NCBI GenBank assembly: GCA_017620155.1
Contig: JAFZQY010000069.1
Coordinates: 1-64,000, forward strand
Length of the DNA: 64,000 nt
Source of the DNA: Lachnospiraceae bacterium
Lineage (GTDB): Bacteria > Bacillota > Clostridia > Lachnospirales > Lachnospiraceae
Direction: 5' to 3'
Made by a program: the position numbers and the translations under genes. A model generated the notes under the pieces. The model saw only the letters and a program-made list of their open reading frames with translations, searched no databases and was not told the origin of the DNA. Positions within the stretch are counted from its first letter, which is position 1. Each line of letters starts with the position of its first letter. Below, in pieces: positions 8,096 to 18,043 of this stretch.

Positions 8096-8818
8096 TTATC
8101 TTCTGCGTATGCTTCTAACTACATATCCGTCAGTGCCGGTAGCGCCGCCTGCAGCGCCTTCATAGGCAGCTATGGCAGCACTGATCACTGCTATAAGTTC
8201 CTGATCATCCTCTTTCTTGGAGATCTGAGCTATCGTATTATCTACTGCTGTCTCAGCGACTGACTTCTCTGAAGTCTTGTTCTTTCCGGAGAAAGCGTCC
8301 TGGATCTTCGGTATCAGCTTAAAGCAGCTGATGATCAGACATATCAGTATCAGAACCGCAAATACGGTACCCATACCGATCAGAGTATTAAGTCCTGCCT
8401 TGCCCATCATCTCACCGAGCGTATACTGAACCGTAGTGGAAATGCTGCTTGCCGATCCGTCTTTTTCAATGATGATCTCAACCACGGCATCCCTGACGGT
8501 TCCGCCTGCAGTAACATCTATCACCACCTGGTCAGTGCCGATATCGGATACAACATCCTTTACCCCGGTGTATTCACCCATCTCCTCTAATGCATTCTGC
8601 CAGCTTATCAGACCGTTATAACTTGTCTCATCGCCTTCATACTGATCGATCTTATCCGAACGAACGACAAAATCCATGTTATCAACAGTCCGAGTACCTA
8701 TAGATGTTGCTTCTTCAGGAGTGCAAAGGGCTTTCTCGACACTTACGCTCTCAGAGCCGCAGGCAACCAAGCCGCACATGCAGGCAAGTATACCTATTAT
8801 TGCCAGACTCTTTTTCAT
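8096..8818 (-). CDS. oadG: Decarboxylase gamma/delta-type subunit (OadG family) with lipoprotein signal
   Basis: 240 residues. The start at 8818 gives MKKSLAIIGILACMCGLVAC-G, a lipoprotein signal with cysteine at the lipobox LVAC. A GGAAAGGTGA ribosome site precedes it. An upstream in-frame start at 8893 would lie inside mmdA and is rejected. The N-terminal part (about 21-125) is predicted to be outside the cell and is not typical of the short OadG/MmdD proteins. The family core is the membrane helix GTVFAVLILICLIISCFKLI (about 150-170) and the C-terminal AVISAAIAAYEGA segment. In the pump this subunit stabilises the complex and bridges the membrane part to the carboxyltransferase. Confidence 0.82.
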   Translation of the reverse strand: MKKSLAIIGILACMCGLVACGSESVSVEKALCTPEEATSIGTRTVDNMDFVVRSDKIDQYEGDETSYNGLISWQNALEEMGEYTGVKDVVSDIGTDQVVIDVTAGGTVRDAVVEIIIEKDGSASSISTTVQYTLGEMMGKAGLNTLIGMGTVFAVLILICLIISCFKLIPKIQDAFSGKNKTSEKSVAETAVDNTIAQISKKEDDQELIAVISAAIAAYEGAAGGATGTDGYVVRSIRRR

Positions 8819-8834
8819 AGTGTTCACCTTTCCT

Positions 8835-10205
8835 TTATACTGTTCCATGTTTCTTAGCGGGGCCCTCAACAGCCTTGGTCGCAAGCATCTCAAAAGCTCC
8901 GATGAGATACTTTCTTGTGTTTACAGGCTCTATTATGGTATCTACATACCCGCGTGCAGCTGCGGATTCAACGTTGTTCTGCAGAGCTGCATAATCCGAA
9001 GCAGTCTTGGAGATCTCATCAGCACTCTTGTCTGAAGCAAGGATCTTGGCTGCTGCATCGGCTTCCATACATCCGATCTCGGCATCAGGCCATGCAAAGC
9101 ACATATCTGCGCCCAGGCCTTTGGAATTCATTGCCGCATATGCGCTTCCGTATGCCTTTCCGGTATAAACATTGATCTTGGGAACAGTTGCATTTGCGAA
9201 TGCAAATGTAAGTTTTGCAAGGTTTGCGGGGAGTTTCTTCTCGCCGCACTTGCATGCCTTGAACCCGGTAACATCCGTAAGAGTAAGGACCGGAATATCA
9301 AAGGCATCACAGAACTCTACAAAACGGGCTGCCTTCGCAGCACCGGCTGCAGACATCTTCTGATCTTTATTGGCTACACAGCCTACTGTTGCACCGCCGA
9401 GACGGATAAGGGCTGTATACATGTCTTCGGTAAATCCTCTGCGGGTCTCAAATACCGAACCGTTATCTGCGATGGAAGCAACTAATGCCTCAACATCACC
9501 CGAAGCGGATGTGCCACGATTAAGATCGTCATCACACTCATCAACGGCTATATCTGAATTATTGGAGGGAAGAAGATCGATAAGCTTGCGGATCTGTGAA
9601 TATACCTCTGCTTCTTCTGCAGTCACATCCACATTGCCGGCTTCGGACTGAAAATCTGCTGCCGAAGTGTCGCACTTGCCTGAATTGTTACCTTCAATCG
9701 CGTTGGGTGAATTTACGAAAAGTTTTCCATTTGAAGACTCAACAAGTACAAAATCGCTCATTGCGCCTGCTATTGCAAGTCCGCCGCCGCAGTTTCCGAA
9801 TACTGCTGTGATCTGAGGGATCACTCCGCTTGCTTCGGACTGCTTGAGATAGATCTGAGCAAAACTGTTGAGCGCATCTGTAGACTCCTCGAGTCTGAGT
9901 CCCGTCGAATCGATCAGTCCGATGATGGGAGCACCGGTCTTTAATGCAAGATCATAAAGACCTGCTATCTTCTTTGCGTGCATCTCGCCTATGCTGCCGC
10001 CCAGTACTCCGGGATCCTGTGCATATACATAAACAAGATGACCGTCGATCACTCCGTATCCGGTGACTACACCGTCAGAGGGAGTATCTGTCTGTTTCAG
10101 ATTGAAATCCGTTGCTCTGGCCTTAACTTTTGCACCGATTTCAACGAAACTGTTGGCATCGAGCAGGGAATCGATCCTGGCTCTTGCTTGCGTGGTACTA
10201 CTCAT
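8835..10205 (-). CDS. mmdA: Acyl-CoA-type carboxyltransferase subunit (MmdA/PccB family)
   Basis: 456-residue carboxyltransferase of the crotonase-like acetyl-/propionyl-CoA carboxylase beta type. Visible family motifs are YAQDPGVLGGSIGEMHAKKI (about 76-95), the oxyanion-type segment FGNCGGGLAIAGAMSDFVLV (about 145-165) and LTLTDVTGFKACKCGEKKL in the second half. It is first in the decarboxylase operon, behind a recognisable promoter, and GGAGGG precedes its ATG. It is somewhat shorter than typical MmdA (about 510 residues), mainly at the N-terminus. The substrate could be methylmalonyl-CoA, malonyl-CoA or glutaconyl-CoA; sequence alone does not decide. Its presence alongside an OadA-type enzyme in one operon is notable. 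Confidence 0.8.
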   Translation of the reverse strand: MSSTTQARARIDSLLDANSFVEIGAKVKARATDFNLKQTDTPSDGVVTGYGVIDGHLVYVYAQDPGVLGGSIGEMHAKKIAGLYDLALKTGAPIIGLIDSTGLRLEESTDALNSFAQIYLKQSEASGVIPQITAVFGNCGGGLAIAGAMSDFVLVESSNGKLFVNSPNAIEGNNSGKCDTSAADFQSEAGNVDVTAEEAEVYSQIRKLIDLLPSNNSDIAVDECDDDLNRGTSASGDVEALVASIADNGSVFETRRGFTEDMYTALIRLGGATVGCVANKDQKMSAAGAAKAARFVEFCDAFDIPVLTLTDVTGFKACKCGEKKLPANLAKLTFAFANATVPKINVYTGKAYGSAYAAMNSKGLGADMCFAWPDAEIGCMEADAAAKILASDKSADEISKTASDYAALQNNVESAAARGYVDTIIEPVNTRKYLIGAFEMLATKAVEGPAKKHGTV

Positions 10206-10266
10206 TTATCTAAGCCCTCCATTTAAAATAATAAAGTGTAAAATGATCTAAACACCATTGTGAATT

Positions 10267-10296
10267 ATTGTACCATATCTGCGGGGATATCGTAAA
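10267..10296 (-). promoter_or_regulatory. Promoter of the decarboxylase operon
   Basis: On the minus strand: -35 TTTACG (10296-10291), 18-base spacer ending in TATGG, -10 TACAAT (10272-10267). The TGG before the -10 box forms an extended -10 element, which would offset the weak -35. The mmdA start codon is about 60 bases downstream. Confidence 0.6.
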
Positions 10297-10342
10297 CAGA
10301 AAATCTACTGACGCGGATTACAAAAATACAGAGTTTTTTCAC

Positions 10343-11767
10343 TTATTCTTCGACATAATACATAACGACGGGCGTACCGATCTCGATCATGTCGTACAGC
10401 TCGCTGACGGCCTCCATGGGCGTATTGATACAGCCGTGCGATCCGCTCGTCAGATAGATGTCGCCGCCGAAGTCATCACGCCATGTGGCATCATGTATTC
10501 CTATATGTCCGTTGACCGCTATCCAGTAATGGACAAAAGTCTGATAGTTCGGTCCGATCAGCGTGCGGTTACGCTGTTTGTAATATACGTAATTCGTGCC
10601 GTGAGGAGTATTCATGTGCCTGCCCATGTTTCCGGTAACGACAGGGGTATCGATGACAAGTTTGCCGTCCACATAATAGTAGAGTTTCTGATCCGTCATG
10701 TTTACTTCGACATAGGTCGGACCGATGTCATCACTTCCCTGATACAGAGCCATTTGAGTATAGGCCGGCTCATGCTGATCCGTGATCTTATCTCTTACCG
10801 CAGTGCGTAAATACTCTTTTTCTGCATCGCGGTCCATCTTGTTGCCATAGATACCTCCGGTCACATCAACCGTAAATCCGCCGGTAGCGTTAAACGAACG
10901 TGTTCCGCCCAAAGTATCGTGGCGGTCGGCAAGTGCATCCACCCAGGCATCCATGGCTTCATTGCTCCAGCAAAAGATGTCGCCCTCTCCCGTTTCCTCA
11001 TACTCTTCCGAGATCACGGGATATCCGTCATCATCTCTGAGGATAAATGTTGAAATGATCGTATCATCGAGAACCTCTTCCTCATCCCCGAACATATATG
11101 TGATATGAGCCCCGAGCATAGATTCTGTCGCATTGTATTCGTCGATCACGTCTATCTGCTCGTCGGTATATCCGGCATCCGAATAGTAAGATTCATCGAG
11201 AACGATCGTATCTACCGAATCATAGATCGCATCGTAGACAGCCTCTCGCATGGCTTCCGAATCCGGTCTGTGGCGTGTATTGTCATAAAGCACATATACC
11301 CCGTCCTCAAATCCGGTACTTACTACCGGAGGTTCGTCATAAGTGAAGATCTCATACGAATCAAGTATCGCTTCCAGCTTGGCGATATCGAATCCGACTA
11401 TTGGGTTTAAGGTTCTGTTTCTGTGGGAAATCAGATTGGTCGGCCACATCCAGGGATTCTGGCTGTTAAGATATATGCTCAGGGCCGCCTTGAAATCATA
11501 AGTAAAATCAATGTCTTCGGGATCGATATGTACAGTCACGTCATCTGTCATGATATTCAGGCCGTTATAACTGTAGCGTTCATTTAAGAGTTCATTTATC
11601 TCGGACGGTGTATGACCGGTACAATAAATGCCGTTTATCCTCGTCCCATAACTGAAGGAATCCCGATAATAATATCCCAGGCCCAGATATACCAGGCCCA
11701 GGATGAATATCGATACTATGATAAAAATGAAAACGATTTTAAAAAACTTTTGTAAGTGTTCGATCAT
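10343..11767 (-). CDS. Membrane-anchored L,D-transpeptidase (YkuD domain)
   Basis: 474 residues. One N-terminal membrane helix (about 8-32) anchors the protein. About 36-330 hold the putative peptidoglycan-binding region typical of this protein type (it begins GTRINGIYCTGHTPSEINELL). The C-terminal YkuD catalytic domain ends with the signature SGSHGCINTP, with nucleophile C446 and histidine H444, and the upstream histidine is in GHIGIHDATWR. Such enzymes form 3-3 peptide cross-links or attach proteins to the wall. The ATG overlaps the ilvB stop (ATGA), so expression is coupled to the branched-chain biosynthesis genes although the function is unrelated. Confidence 0.92.
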   Translation of the reverse strand: MIEHLQKFFKIVFIFIIVSIFILGLVYLGLGYYYRDSFSYGTRINGIYCTGHTPSEINELLNERYSYNGLNIMTDDVTVHIDPEDIDFTYDFKAALSIYLNSQNPWMWPTNLISHRNRTLNPIVGFDIAKLEAILDSYEIFTYDEPPVVSTGFEDGVYVLYDNTRHRPDSEAMREAVYDAIYDSVDTIVLDESYYSDAGYTDEQIDVIDEYNATESMLGAHITYMFGDEEEVLDDTIISTFILRDDDGYPVISEEYEETGEGDIFCWSNEAMDAWVDALADRHDTLGGTRSFNATGGFTVDVTGGIYGNKMDRDAEKEYLRTAVRDKITDQHEPAYTQMALYQGSDDIGPTYVEVNMTDQKLYYYVDGKLVIDTPVVTGNMGRHMNTPHGTNYVYYKQRNRTLIGPNYQTFVHYWIAVNGHIGIHDATWRDDFGGDIYLTSGSHGCINTPMEAVSELYDMIEIGTPVVMYYVEE

Positions 11768-13437
11768 GACTCCAGGTCAGAAGCATCAAATGTCTGAGTG
11801 AGTGATGAACCGGGTGAAGCCATAGGGAACACCTTGTCATCTTCGGGGATGATGCAGTTAAGAAGAACGGGCCTGCCGCACTCAAGAGCTTTGCGTATAG
11901 CCGGTTCAACGGCTTCCTTACTGTCTACGAGTATCGCCTCGCAGCCCAAGCCTTCCGCTACCTTGCAGAAATCTACGGAATCATTGAGTACGGTCTGTGA
12001 ATATCTCTTTCCGTAGAAAAGAGTCTGCCACTGACGTACCATTCCAAGTACGTGGTTGTTGATAACGACTTCGATAACGGGAATATTGTATCTGCTCGCA
12101 GTTGCAAGTTCGTTCATGTTCATCCTGAAGCATCCGTCGCCCGCTATATTGATGCAGACCTTATCGGGTCTTCCGACCTTGGCACCTATGCAGGCACCGA
12201 GTCCGTATCCCATGGTTCCGAGTCCGCCTGATGAAAGAAAAGTCCTGGGTTCGGAATATGTATAATACTGAGCAGCCCACATCTGATGCTGTCCTACATC
12301 CGTAGTGATGATCGCTTTGCCGCCTGTAAGTTCATCAAGTTTCTGGATGATATAAGGGCAGCTTAATTTGCTGTCATCATAAGACAGAGGATGCTTGATC
12401 TTAAGATCTTCTATCGTATTGAGCCAGTCAAAATGATCGGCTTTCTTAAGTTTCTTATTAAGTGCAGTCAGGATATCCTTCAGATCTCCGACCATATATG
12501 CATCGGCATGGATATTCTTATGTATCTCGGCCGCATCTATATCTATATGGATGATCTTGGCATCTCCCGCAAAAGTTTTGGGGTTACCGATAACTCTGTC
12601 AGAGAATCTGGCACCCAGAGCGATGAGCAGGTCGCACTGGCTCACGCCGAAGTTGGACGCCTTGGTTCCATGCATGCCGATCATGCCGGTGTACTTGGGA
12701 TCGTGTCCGTCAAAAGCGCCCTTGCCCATAAGAGTATCGCATACGGGAGCATCAACAATCTCCGCGAACTCACGAACCTCCTTAGCCGCACCAGACATCA
12801 CTGCTCCGCCGCCCACATAGATAAAAGGCTTCCTGGAAGAGTTGATAAGATCAGCTATCTCATCGAGTTTGTCCTCGTCTATAACCGTCGCTTCTTTTGT
12901 CTTATCGATCTTAACAGGCTCATATTCGCACTTGTTAGCGGTCACATCTTTTGTTATGTCAACCAATACGGGGCCCGGTCTTCCGCTTCCGGCGATCTTA
13001 AATGCCTTGCGGATCGTATCTGCCAGAAGATTTACATCTTTAACGATATAGCCATGCTTGGTGATAGGCATGGTCACGCCCGCGATATCGACTTCCTGGA
13101 ATGAATCCTTGCCGAGTGCGGGAAGCGTAACATTACATGTGATGGCCACAAGCGGAACGGAATCCATATAGGCCGTGGCAATACCGGTAACCAGGTTGGT
13201 AGCTCCGGGGCCCGATGTAGCCATGCACACGCCGACCTTGCCGGTTGCTCTCGCATATCCGTCAGCCGCATGCGCAGCGCCCTGCTCGTGGCTGGTCAGG
13301 ACATGTCTGATCTCCGAGCTGTGATTATACAGAGCATCATAAACGTTAAGAATCGTACCGCCCGGATAACCGAACACGGTATCAACGCCCTGCTCCTTCA
13401 GACATTCAACAACTATCTCCGCTCCTGTAAGCTGCAT
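11764..13437 (-). CDS. ilvB: Acetolactate synthase, large (catalytic) subunit
   Basis: 557-residue ThDP enzyme joining two pyruvates to acetolactate, or pyruvate and 2-oxobutyrate to acetohydroxybutyrate. The catalytic glutamate is E51 in TSHEQGAAHAADGYAR. The N-terminal FGYPGGTILN (about 22-31), a central FAD-type domain and the C-terminal ThDP motif beginning GDGCFRMN and ending VINN (about 424-452) are all present. GAGGAG precedes the ATG. No small regulatory subunit (ilvN) is adjacent, so feedback regulation would depend on a gene elsewhere. It follows ilvD after a 170-base gap filled by an inverted repeat. Confidence 0.95.
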   Translation of the reverse strand: MQLTGAEIVVECLKEQGVDTVFGYPGGTILNVYDALYNHSSEIRHVLTSHEQGAAHAADGYARATGKVGVCMATSGPGATNLVTGIATAYMDSVPLVAITCNVTLPALGKDSFQEVDIAGVTMPITKHGYIVKDVNLLADTIRKAFKIAGSGRPGPVLVDITKDVTANKCEYEPVKIDKTKEATVIDEDKLDEIADLINSSRKPFIYVGGGAVMSGAAKEVREFAEIVDAPVCDTLMGKGAFDGHDPKYTGMIGMHGTKASNFGVSQCDLLIALGARFSDRVIGNPKTFAGDAKIIHIDIDAAEIHKNIHADAYMVGDLKDILTALNKKLKKADHFDWLNTIEDLKIKHPLSYDDSKLSCPYIIQKLDELTGGKAIITTDVGQHQMWAAQYYTYSEPRTFLSSGGLGTMGYGLGACIGAKVGRPDKVCINIAGDGCFRMNMNELATASRYNIPVIEVVINNHVLGMVRQWQTLFYGKRYSQTVLNDSVDFCKVAEGLGCEAILVDSKEAVEPAIRKALECGRPVLLNCIIPEDDKVFPMASPGSSLTQTFDASDLES

Positions 13438-13469
13438 ATTCTTCTCTCCTCAATTCCCTTAATAGTTTA

Positions 13470-13601
13470 GCATCAGGATTATCATGTTCATAAGCAGGTA
13501 CTTTGAGCTCGTCGTTACTTGGCGAGGTATTTTCGAGCCTAGTAACGCAACGAAGTGAAAGTAGCGAAAGCGTGCCTGCGATGAACTGATAATTCTGATG
13601 C
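13470..13601. repeat. 132-base imperfect inverted repeat between ilvD and ilvB
   Basis: The outer arms 13470-13498 and 13575-13601 begin GCATCAG and end CTGATGC and pair over almost all their length (ATTATCA/TGATAAT, GTTCAT/ATGAAC, GCAGG/CCTGC). The inner arms 13499-13522 and 13541-13565 also pair (TACTTT/AAAGTA, CGTTACT/AGTAACG), leaving an apical loop around 13526-13536. It begins eight bases after the ilvD stop. No T-run follows on the minus strand, so it is not a simple terminator. It could be a small non-coding palindromic element (MITE or REP-like) or an RNA structure that adjusts ilvB expression. Confidence 0.8.
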
Positions 13602-13608
13602 GGGGTTA

Positions 13609-15273
13609 TTATTTTAATTCCAGGATGGCACCACGGTTGCCGCTGGTGACCATCTTTTCATATCTGGCGAGATAACCCGTCGTTACTTTAGGTTCTCTGG
13701 GCTGCCATTCAGCTTTACGCTTAGCAAGCTCTTCATCGGAAACTTTAATATCAAGTTTCATCTCGGGTATGTTGATCGATATGATGTCGCCTTCGTGAAC
13801 GAACGCGATGGGGCCTCCGACTGCCGCTTCGGGTGAAACATGTCCGATTGAAGCGCCGCGGCTGGCTCCCGAGAAACGGCCGTCAGTAATGAGAGCTACG
13901 CTCGAACCGAGTCCCATGCCGGCGATGGCTGATGTGGGATTGAGCATCTCGCGCATTCCGGGGCCGCCCTTAGGGCCTTCATATCTGATCACGACTACGT
14001 CGCCGGCAACTATCTTGCCTGACTTGATCGCATCTATCGCATCTTCTTCGCAATCGAATACTCTTGCGGGGCCTTCGTGAACCATCATCTCAGGAACGAC
14101 TGCGGATCTCTTGACTACGGATCCGTCGGGAGCAAGATTTCCTTTAAGAACTGCGAGGCCGCCGGTTGTCGAATATGGATTATCCATGGTCCTGATTACC
14201 GTAGGATCAAGGTTTACGGATTTAGCAACATTTTCTTTTACGGTCTTGCCGGTTACGGTCATGCAGTCGCCGTTTAAGAGTCCGGCATCAAGAAGCTGTT
14301 TCATGACCGCATATACGCCGCCCGCTTCGTTAAGGTCTTCCATATAAGTAGGGCCTGCGGGTGCCAGATGGCAGAGGTTCGGAGTCTTCTCCGATATCTC
14401 GTTGGCATATGCTATATCAAAATCCCATCCGATCTCATGTGCGATCGCGGGAAGATGGAGCATAGAGTTGGTTGAGCATCCGAGTGCCATATCAACTGTA
14501 AGAGCATTAATGACTGCTTCTTTGGTCATGATGTCTCTAGGGCGGATATTCTTTTCAAGCATATCCATGACTGCATAGCCTGCCCGCTTGGCGAGTTTGA
14601 TCCTCTCAGAATATACGGCAGGTATGGTTCCGTTGCCCTGAAGTCCCATGCCGAGAGCTTCGGTAAGGCAGTTCATGGAGTTAGCGGTGTACATGCCCGA
14701 GCAGGATCCGCAGGTGGGACATACCTTGGCCTCGAATTCTTTTACATCATCTTCGGTCATTGTTCCTGCGGAAAAAGCGCCGACAGCTTCGAACATGCTT
14801 GAGAGGCTTCTCTTCTGTCCTTTTACATGGCCTGCGAGCATCGGACCGCCGGATACGAATACGGTAGGAACATTGATACGAGCAGCAGCCATCAGAAGGC
14901 CCGGAACGTTCTTATCACAGTTGGGAACCATCACGAGTCCGTCAAACTGATGCGCCAGAGCCATGCATTCTGTGGAATCAGCGATCAGATCTCTGGTCAC
15001 GAGTGAATACTTCATGCCTATGTGGCCCATTGCGATACCGTCGCATACTGCTATCGCGGGGAAAACTACGGGAACACCGCCTGCTTCGGCAACGCCCTGC
15101 TTAACGGCATTCACGATCTTGTCCAGGTTCATGTGACCGGGAACGATCTCGTTATACGAGCTGACGATACCGATCATCGGCTTGTTCATCTCTTCCTCGG
15201 TAAATCCCAGAGCATTGAACAGGGATCTGTGAGGTGCCTGTTGCATTCCTTTTTTCACATTATCGCTCTTCAT
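13609..15273 (-). CDS. ilvD: Dihydroxy-acid dehydratase
   Basis: Converts dihydroxy-isovalerate or -methylvalerate to the 2-oxo acids in valine, isoleucine and leucine synthesis. 554 residues, normal length. Iron-sulfur and metal motifs are clear: [11 protein letters not shown] with C119 and [19 protein letters not shown] with C188 and C191. The family sequences [45 protein letters not shown] and [13 protein letters not shown] are intact. CGGAGGAATGAT precedes the ATG. Only one base separates it from the GT39-like gene upstream, so leuB, the membrane gene and ilvD should share a transcript. Confidence 0.97.
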   Translation of the reverse strand: MKSDNVKKGMQQAPHRSLFNALGFTEEEMNKPMIGIVSSYNEIVPGHMNLDKIVNAVKQGVAEAGGVPVVFPAIAVCDGIAMGHIGMKYSLVTRDLIADSTECMALAHQFDGLVMVPNCDKNVPGLLMAAARINVPTVFVSGGPMLAGHVKGQKRSLSSMFEAVGAFSAGTMTEDDVKEFEAKVCPTCGSCSGMYTANSMNCLTEALGMGLQGNGTIPAVYSERIKLAKRAGYAVMDMLEKNIRPRDIMTKEAVINALTVDMALGCSTNSMLHLPAIAHEIGWDFDIAYANEISEKTPNLCHLAPAGPTYMEDLNEAGGVYAVMKQLLDAGLLNGDCMTVTGKTVKENVAKSVNLDPTVIRTMDNPYSTTGGLAVLKGNLAPDGSVVKRSAVVPEMMVHEGPARVFDCEEDAIDAIKSGKIVAGDVVVIRYEGPKGGPGMREMLNPTSAIAGMGLGSSVALITDGRFSGASRGASIGHVSPEAAVGGPIAFVHEGDIISINIPEMKLDIKVSDEELAKRKAEWQPREPKVTTGYLARYEKMVTSGNRGAILELK

Positions 15274-15274
15274 A

Positions 15275-16861
15275 TCATTCCTCCGTCAAATATATCTCAA
15301 AATATGTATTTCTGAGCAGCTGTTTCATGCCTGAAAGCTTGTCATGATCAACTGACGAATAGTCATAGTAGAATTCCCAATGATACTCCGCATCGGGATC
15401 GAGCATCTCTTTGTCTATCACGATCATGTCCGCTTCACCCATGGAATACATCACGGGGTATTCGTCATAGAGAAATCTGTACATGTACTCCTGATCACAA
15501 TCGGTAAGACATATCTTGGTGCCCGAATCAGCGTAAGTATCGAGGCCGGCCTGTTTGAACACTTCAAGGATGGCTGCTTCCTTTTCCCCGTAAGGGATAT
15601 TATAATCTGCGTCAAGTAATTGCGCAAATACAAGCAATATGACGATGATCCCTATGCCGTATGTGAAGTAAGGCTTCAGCGCACCGAAAAGCACATAGAG
15701 CAGATATCCCGCGGAAAGTGCTATCGATACGGCATAGAACGTGAATACTCTGACATAGGGAAGCTTGGTCTGCACGAAGACTGTCAGAGGCGTAGCCAGC
15801 GCAAAGCAGATCACAAGCCATGACAGTACCGCCAGCCCGTCCGTATGTACATCGCCGTTAGCGCCTTTGTCCGGTGATCTATGTCTGGCTATAAGCGTTA
15901 CGCCGGCCAGTACGACAGATATGATCATAACGGCAGCGATTGCACCGCCGAATGAATACATATGATTAAAGATGTCATACCAATGACTGAAAAAGGCGCC
16001 GACATAGCCTTCGCTTGATACGCTCTGGATATAGGGCGTGGCAAGCATGTATTCCGCACCGGTCATAAGAGATGTGAGCGGGTGATGGGCTATCATTGAA
16101 AAGTGCGACATGCCGAAGTATGCGCTCGCTTCATCTTTAACCAGCAGATTGGATCCGATCGCAAGCCATACACACGAGTATGCAAAAAGTGTTCCAATCG
16201 CGCCGAACACTGAGGCGATGATGATGCGGATCAGACGCTTTGTCTGCTTCATCGAAAGAAGACAGAACAATGCTGCCAGGCAAACCGTCACCGCCCAGTA
16301 AAGCGTGGTCATGACAGTATAGAAACCAATGCAGAGAGAAACCGCCCAGAGTACATAGTAGCGCTTCTTATCTTTTTCATCGAAACACAGATGCATCAGG
16401 CATATACAAGCAATCAGCATCATGTTGACGGAAAGTGAATATCCGCGTCCCTGGACCGTGATGTTATTGACCTGCCAGGTTCCTGCATATACAGTAGGCA
16501 ATATAAGTGCGAAGCCCTTCGTCATAAGCTTACGGCCCAGCATGAACAGCATGATCAGATTCCCGATCGAGCACAGATATGCCACGCCGCGAAGAGCTAT
16601 ATAGGGATTATGAGTGAGGATATAGAAAAAACCGCTCAGAGCAGAGTATCCGAGATGGTTATTCGGAACCGGCCAGTGAATGCCTGCGTATATCGGGCCC
16701 CTGCTTATAAAGAAATTATAAGTATAAAGCTCATCGTACCAGGGCGCATATGCAAACATGCGATACCCGTAATATACGCTCATTATGATCAGAAAGACTG
16801 CGAATATATCAAACTCGATATCTTTCGTTTTTACAATCAGTTTATCTTTGAATGAACTCAA
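15275..16861 (-). CDS. GT39-like polytopic membrane glycosyltransferase (predicted)
   Basis: 528 residues with about eleven hydrophobic segments and a large hydrophilic C-terminal part (about 425-528). The first loop contains [10 protein letters not shown] with D43-E44, the acidic pair placed as in ArnT/dolichyl-phosphate-mannose-type (GT39/GT83) glycosyltransferases, whose catalytic aspartate follows the first membrane helix. Such enzymes use polyprenyl-phosphate sugars outside the membrane. The acceptor is unknown. The start is a TTG at 16861 after GGCGGGA; no ATG lies closer to the motif. It sits between leuB and ilvD with tiny gaps, an unexpected place for an envelope enzyme. Confidence 0.7.
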   Translation of the reverse strand: MSSFKDKLIVKTKDIEFDIFAVFLIIMSVYYGYRMFAYAPWYDELYTYNFFISRGPIYAGIHWPVPNNHLGYSALSGFFYILTHNPYIALRGVAYLCSIGNLIMLFMLGRKLMTKGFALILPTVYAGTWQVNNITVQGRGYSLSVNMMLIACICLMHLCFDEKDKKRYYVLWAVSLCIGFYTVMTTLYWAVTVCLAALFCLLSMKQTKRLIRIIIASVFGAIGTLFAYSCVWLAIGSNLLVKDEASAYFGMSHFSMIAHHPLTSLMTGAEYMLATPYIQSVSSEGYVGAFFSHWYDIFNHMYSFGGAIAAVMIISVVLAGVTLIARHRSPDKGANGDVHTDGLAVLSWLVICFALATPLTVFVQTKLPYVRVFTFYAVSIALSAGYLLYVLFGALKPYFTYGIGIIVILLVFAQLLDADYNIPYGEKEAAILEVFKQAGLDTYADSGTKICLTDCDQEYMYRFLYDEYPVMYSMGEADMIVIDKEMLDPDAEYHWEFYYDYSSVDHDKLSGMKQLLRNTYFEIYLTEE

Positions 16862-16879
16862 ATTAAATCCCGCCGAAAT

Positions 16880-17971
16880 TTATACTCTCTCTGCTATCAG
16901 ATCACCCATTGCCGCAGTTCCGACTTTGGTAAGGCCGGTACTGTCTGCGCCCATGATATCTCCTGTCCTGTAGCCTTCTGATAATACTTTCTTGACTGCA
17001 CTTTCTATCGCATCGGCTTCTGCGTCCATATCGAAACTGAATCTGAGCATCATCGCAGCAGAAAGTATCGTTGCTATGGGGTTTGCGATGCCTTTTCCGG
17101 CAATATCGGGTGCCGATCCGCCGCTGGGTTCATAAAGGCCGAACTTCGTATCGTTAAGGGATGCCGAAGGCAGCATTCCGATAGAACCCGTGATCATGCT
17201 GGCTTCATCCGAAAGGATGTCTCCGAACATGTTCTCGGTAAGAACTACATCGAACTGTGCAGGATCTTTCACAAGCTGCATGGCCGCATTATCAACGAGC
17301 ATATGTGAAACGGTAACCTCAGGATAATCTAAAGCCACTTCGTTGACGATCTTTCTCCAGAGCCTGGAGGAATCAAGGACATTGGCCTTGTCCACGCTGA
17401 TCACTGATTTGCGCCTCTTCATCGCTACTTCAAAAGCCTTGATCGCGATACGTCTGATCTCGCTCTCGGAATATACGAGCGTATCGGTTGCGACGATCTC
17501 ACCGTTCTTCTCTTCGGTGGATCTTGCGCCGAAATACAATCCGCCGGTCAGCTCGCGCATGATCAGCATGTCGAATCCGGCTTCGGCCACTTCTTCTTTT
17601 AACGGGCAGGCCTTGTACAGTTCAGGATAAAGCATGGCAGGACGAAGGTTTGCAAACAGGTTAAGTGCCTTACGGATACCGAGCAGGCCGGCTTCCGGTC
17701 TTTTCTCGGGAGGAAGCTTATACCAGGGTGAGGTATTGGCATCGCCTCCGATAGAACCCATCAGAACGGCATCCGCGCTCTTCGCTTTCTCAATAGTCTC
17801 GTCTGTAAGCGGAATTCCGTACTTATCGATGCTCGCGCCGCCCATCAGCACATCCGTATACACGAATTCATGTCCGTACTTCGCTGCCACTGCATCCAGC
17901 ACTTTACGCGCCTCAGCAACTATCTCGGGACCGATTCCGTCCCCCGCTATCACTGTTATGTTCTTTCTCAT
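16880..17971 (-). CDS. leuB: 3-isopropylmalate dehydrogenase
   Basis: NAD-dependent oxidative decarboxylation of 3-isopropylmalate in leucine synthesis. 363 residues from the ATG at 17971, chosen because GGAG lies seven bases upstream and the protein then starts [19 protein letters not shown] start at 17992 would add seven residues without a ribosome site. Family motifs seen: [17 protein letters not shown], the [10 protein letters not shown] loop, the metal-binding aspartates in [10 protein letters not shown] and [17 protein letters not shown], and [18 protein letters not shown] near the C-terminus. leuA, leuC and leuD are not in the window. A hairpin with a T-rich tail lies 36 bases upstream of the start. 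Confidence 0.96.
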   Translation of the reverse strand: MRKNITVIAGDGIGPEIVAEARKVLDAVAAKYGHEFVYTDVLMGGASIDKYGIPLTDETIEKAKSADAVLMGSIGGDANTSPWYKLPPEKRPEAGLLGIRKALNLFANLRPAMLYPELYKACPLKEEVAEAGFDMLIMRELTGGLYFGARSTEEKNGEIVATDTLVYSESEIRRIAIKAFEVAMKRRKSVISVDKANVLDSSRLWRKIVNEVALDYPEVTVSHMLVDNAAMQLVKDPAQFDVVLTENMFGDILSDEASMITGSIGMLPSASLNDTKFGLYEPSGGSAPDIAGKGIANPIATILSAAMMLRFSFDMDAEADAIESAVKKVLSEGYRTGDIMGADSTGLTKVGTAAMGDLIAERV

Positions 17972-18006
17972 GTCTCTTCTCCGTAAAAACAAATAATAAA
18001 ACTACA

Positions 18007-18028
18007 GCGCCTGTGTTTCCACAGACGC
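18007..18028 (-). terminator. Hairpin between yajC and leuB: terminator or attenuator
   Basis: Minus-strand RNA folds GCGUCUGUG-GAAA-CACAGGCGC: nine pairs, one of them U-G, capped by a GAAA tetraloop. It is followed by UGUAGUUUUAUUAUUU. It starts 16 bases after the yajC stop and ends 36 bases before the leuB start. No promoter is evident between it and leuB, so it may be a partial terminator in a longer transcript. Confidence 0.7.
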
Positions 18029-18043
18029 CGCATATAAATCTGA

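Noticed and set aside
8819..8893. Longer oadG start within the end of mmdA
   Set aside because: The 25 extra residues are basic, overlap mmdA and hide the lipoprotein signal. The ATG at 8818 has its own ribosome site.
10312..10342. Terminator after the L,D-transpeptidase gene
   Set aside because: T-runs are present but I find no stem, so the end of this transcript remains unclear.
13470..13601. Intrinsic terminator between ilvD and ilvB
   Set aside because: The long hairpin is not followed by a U-run on the minus strand.
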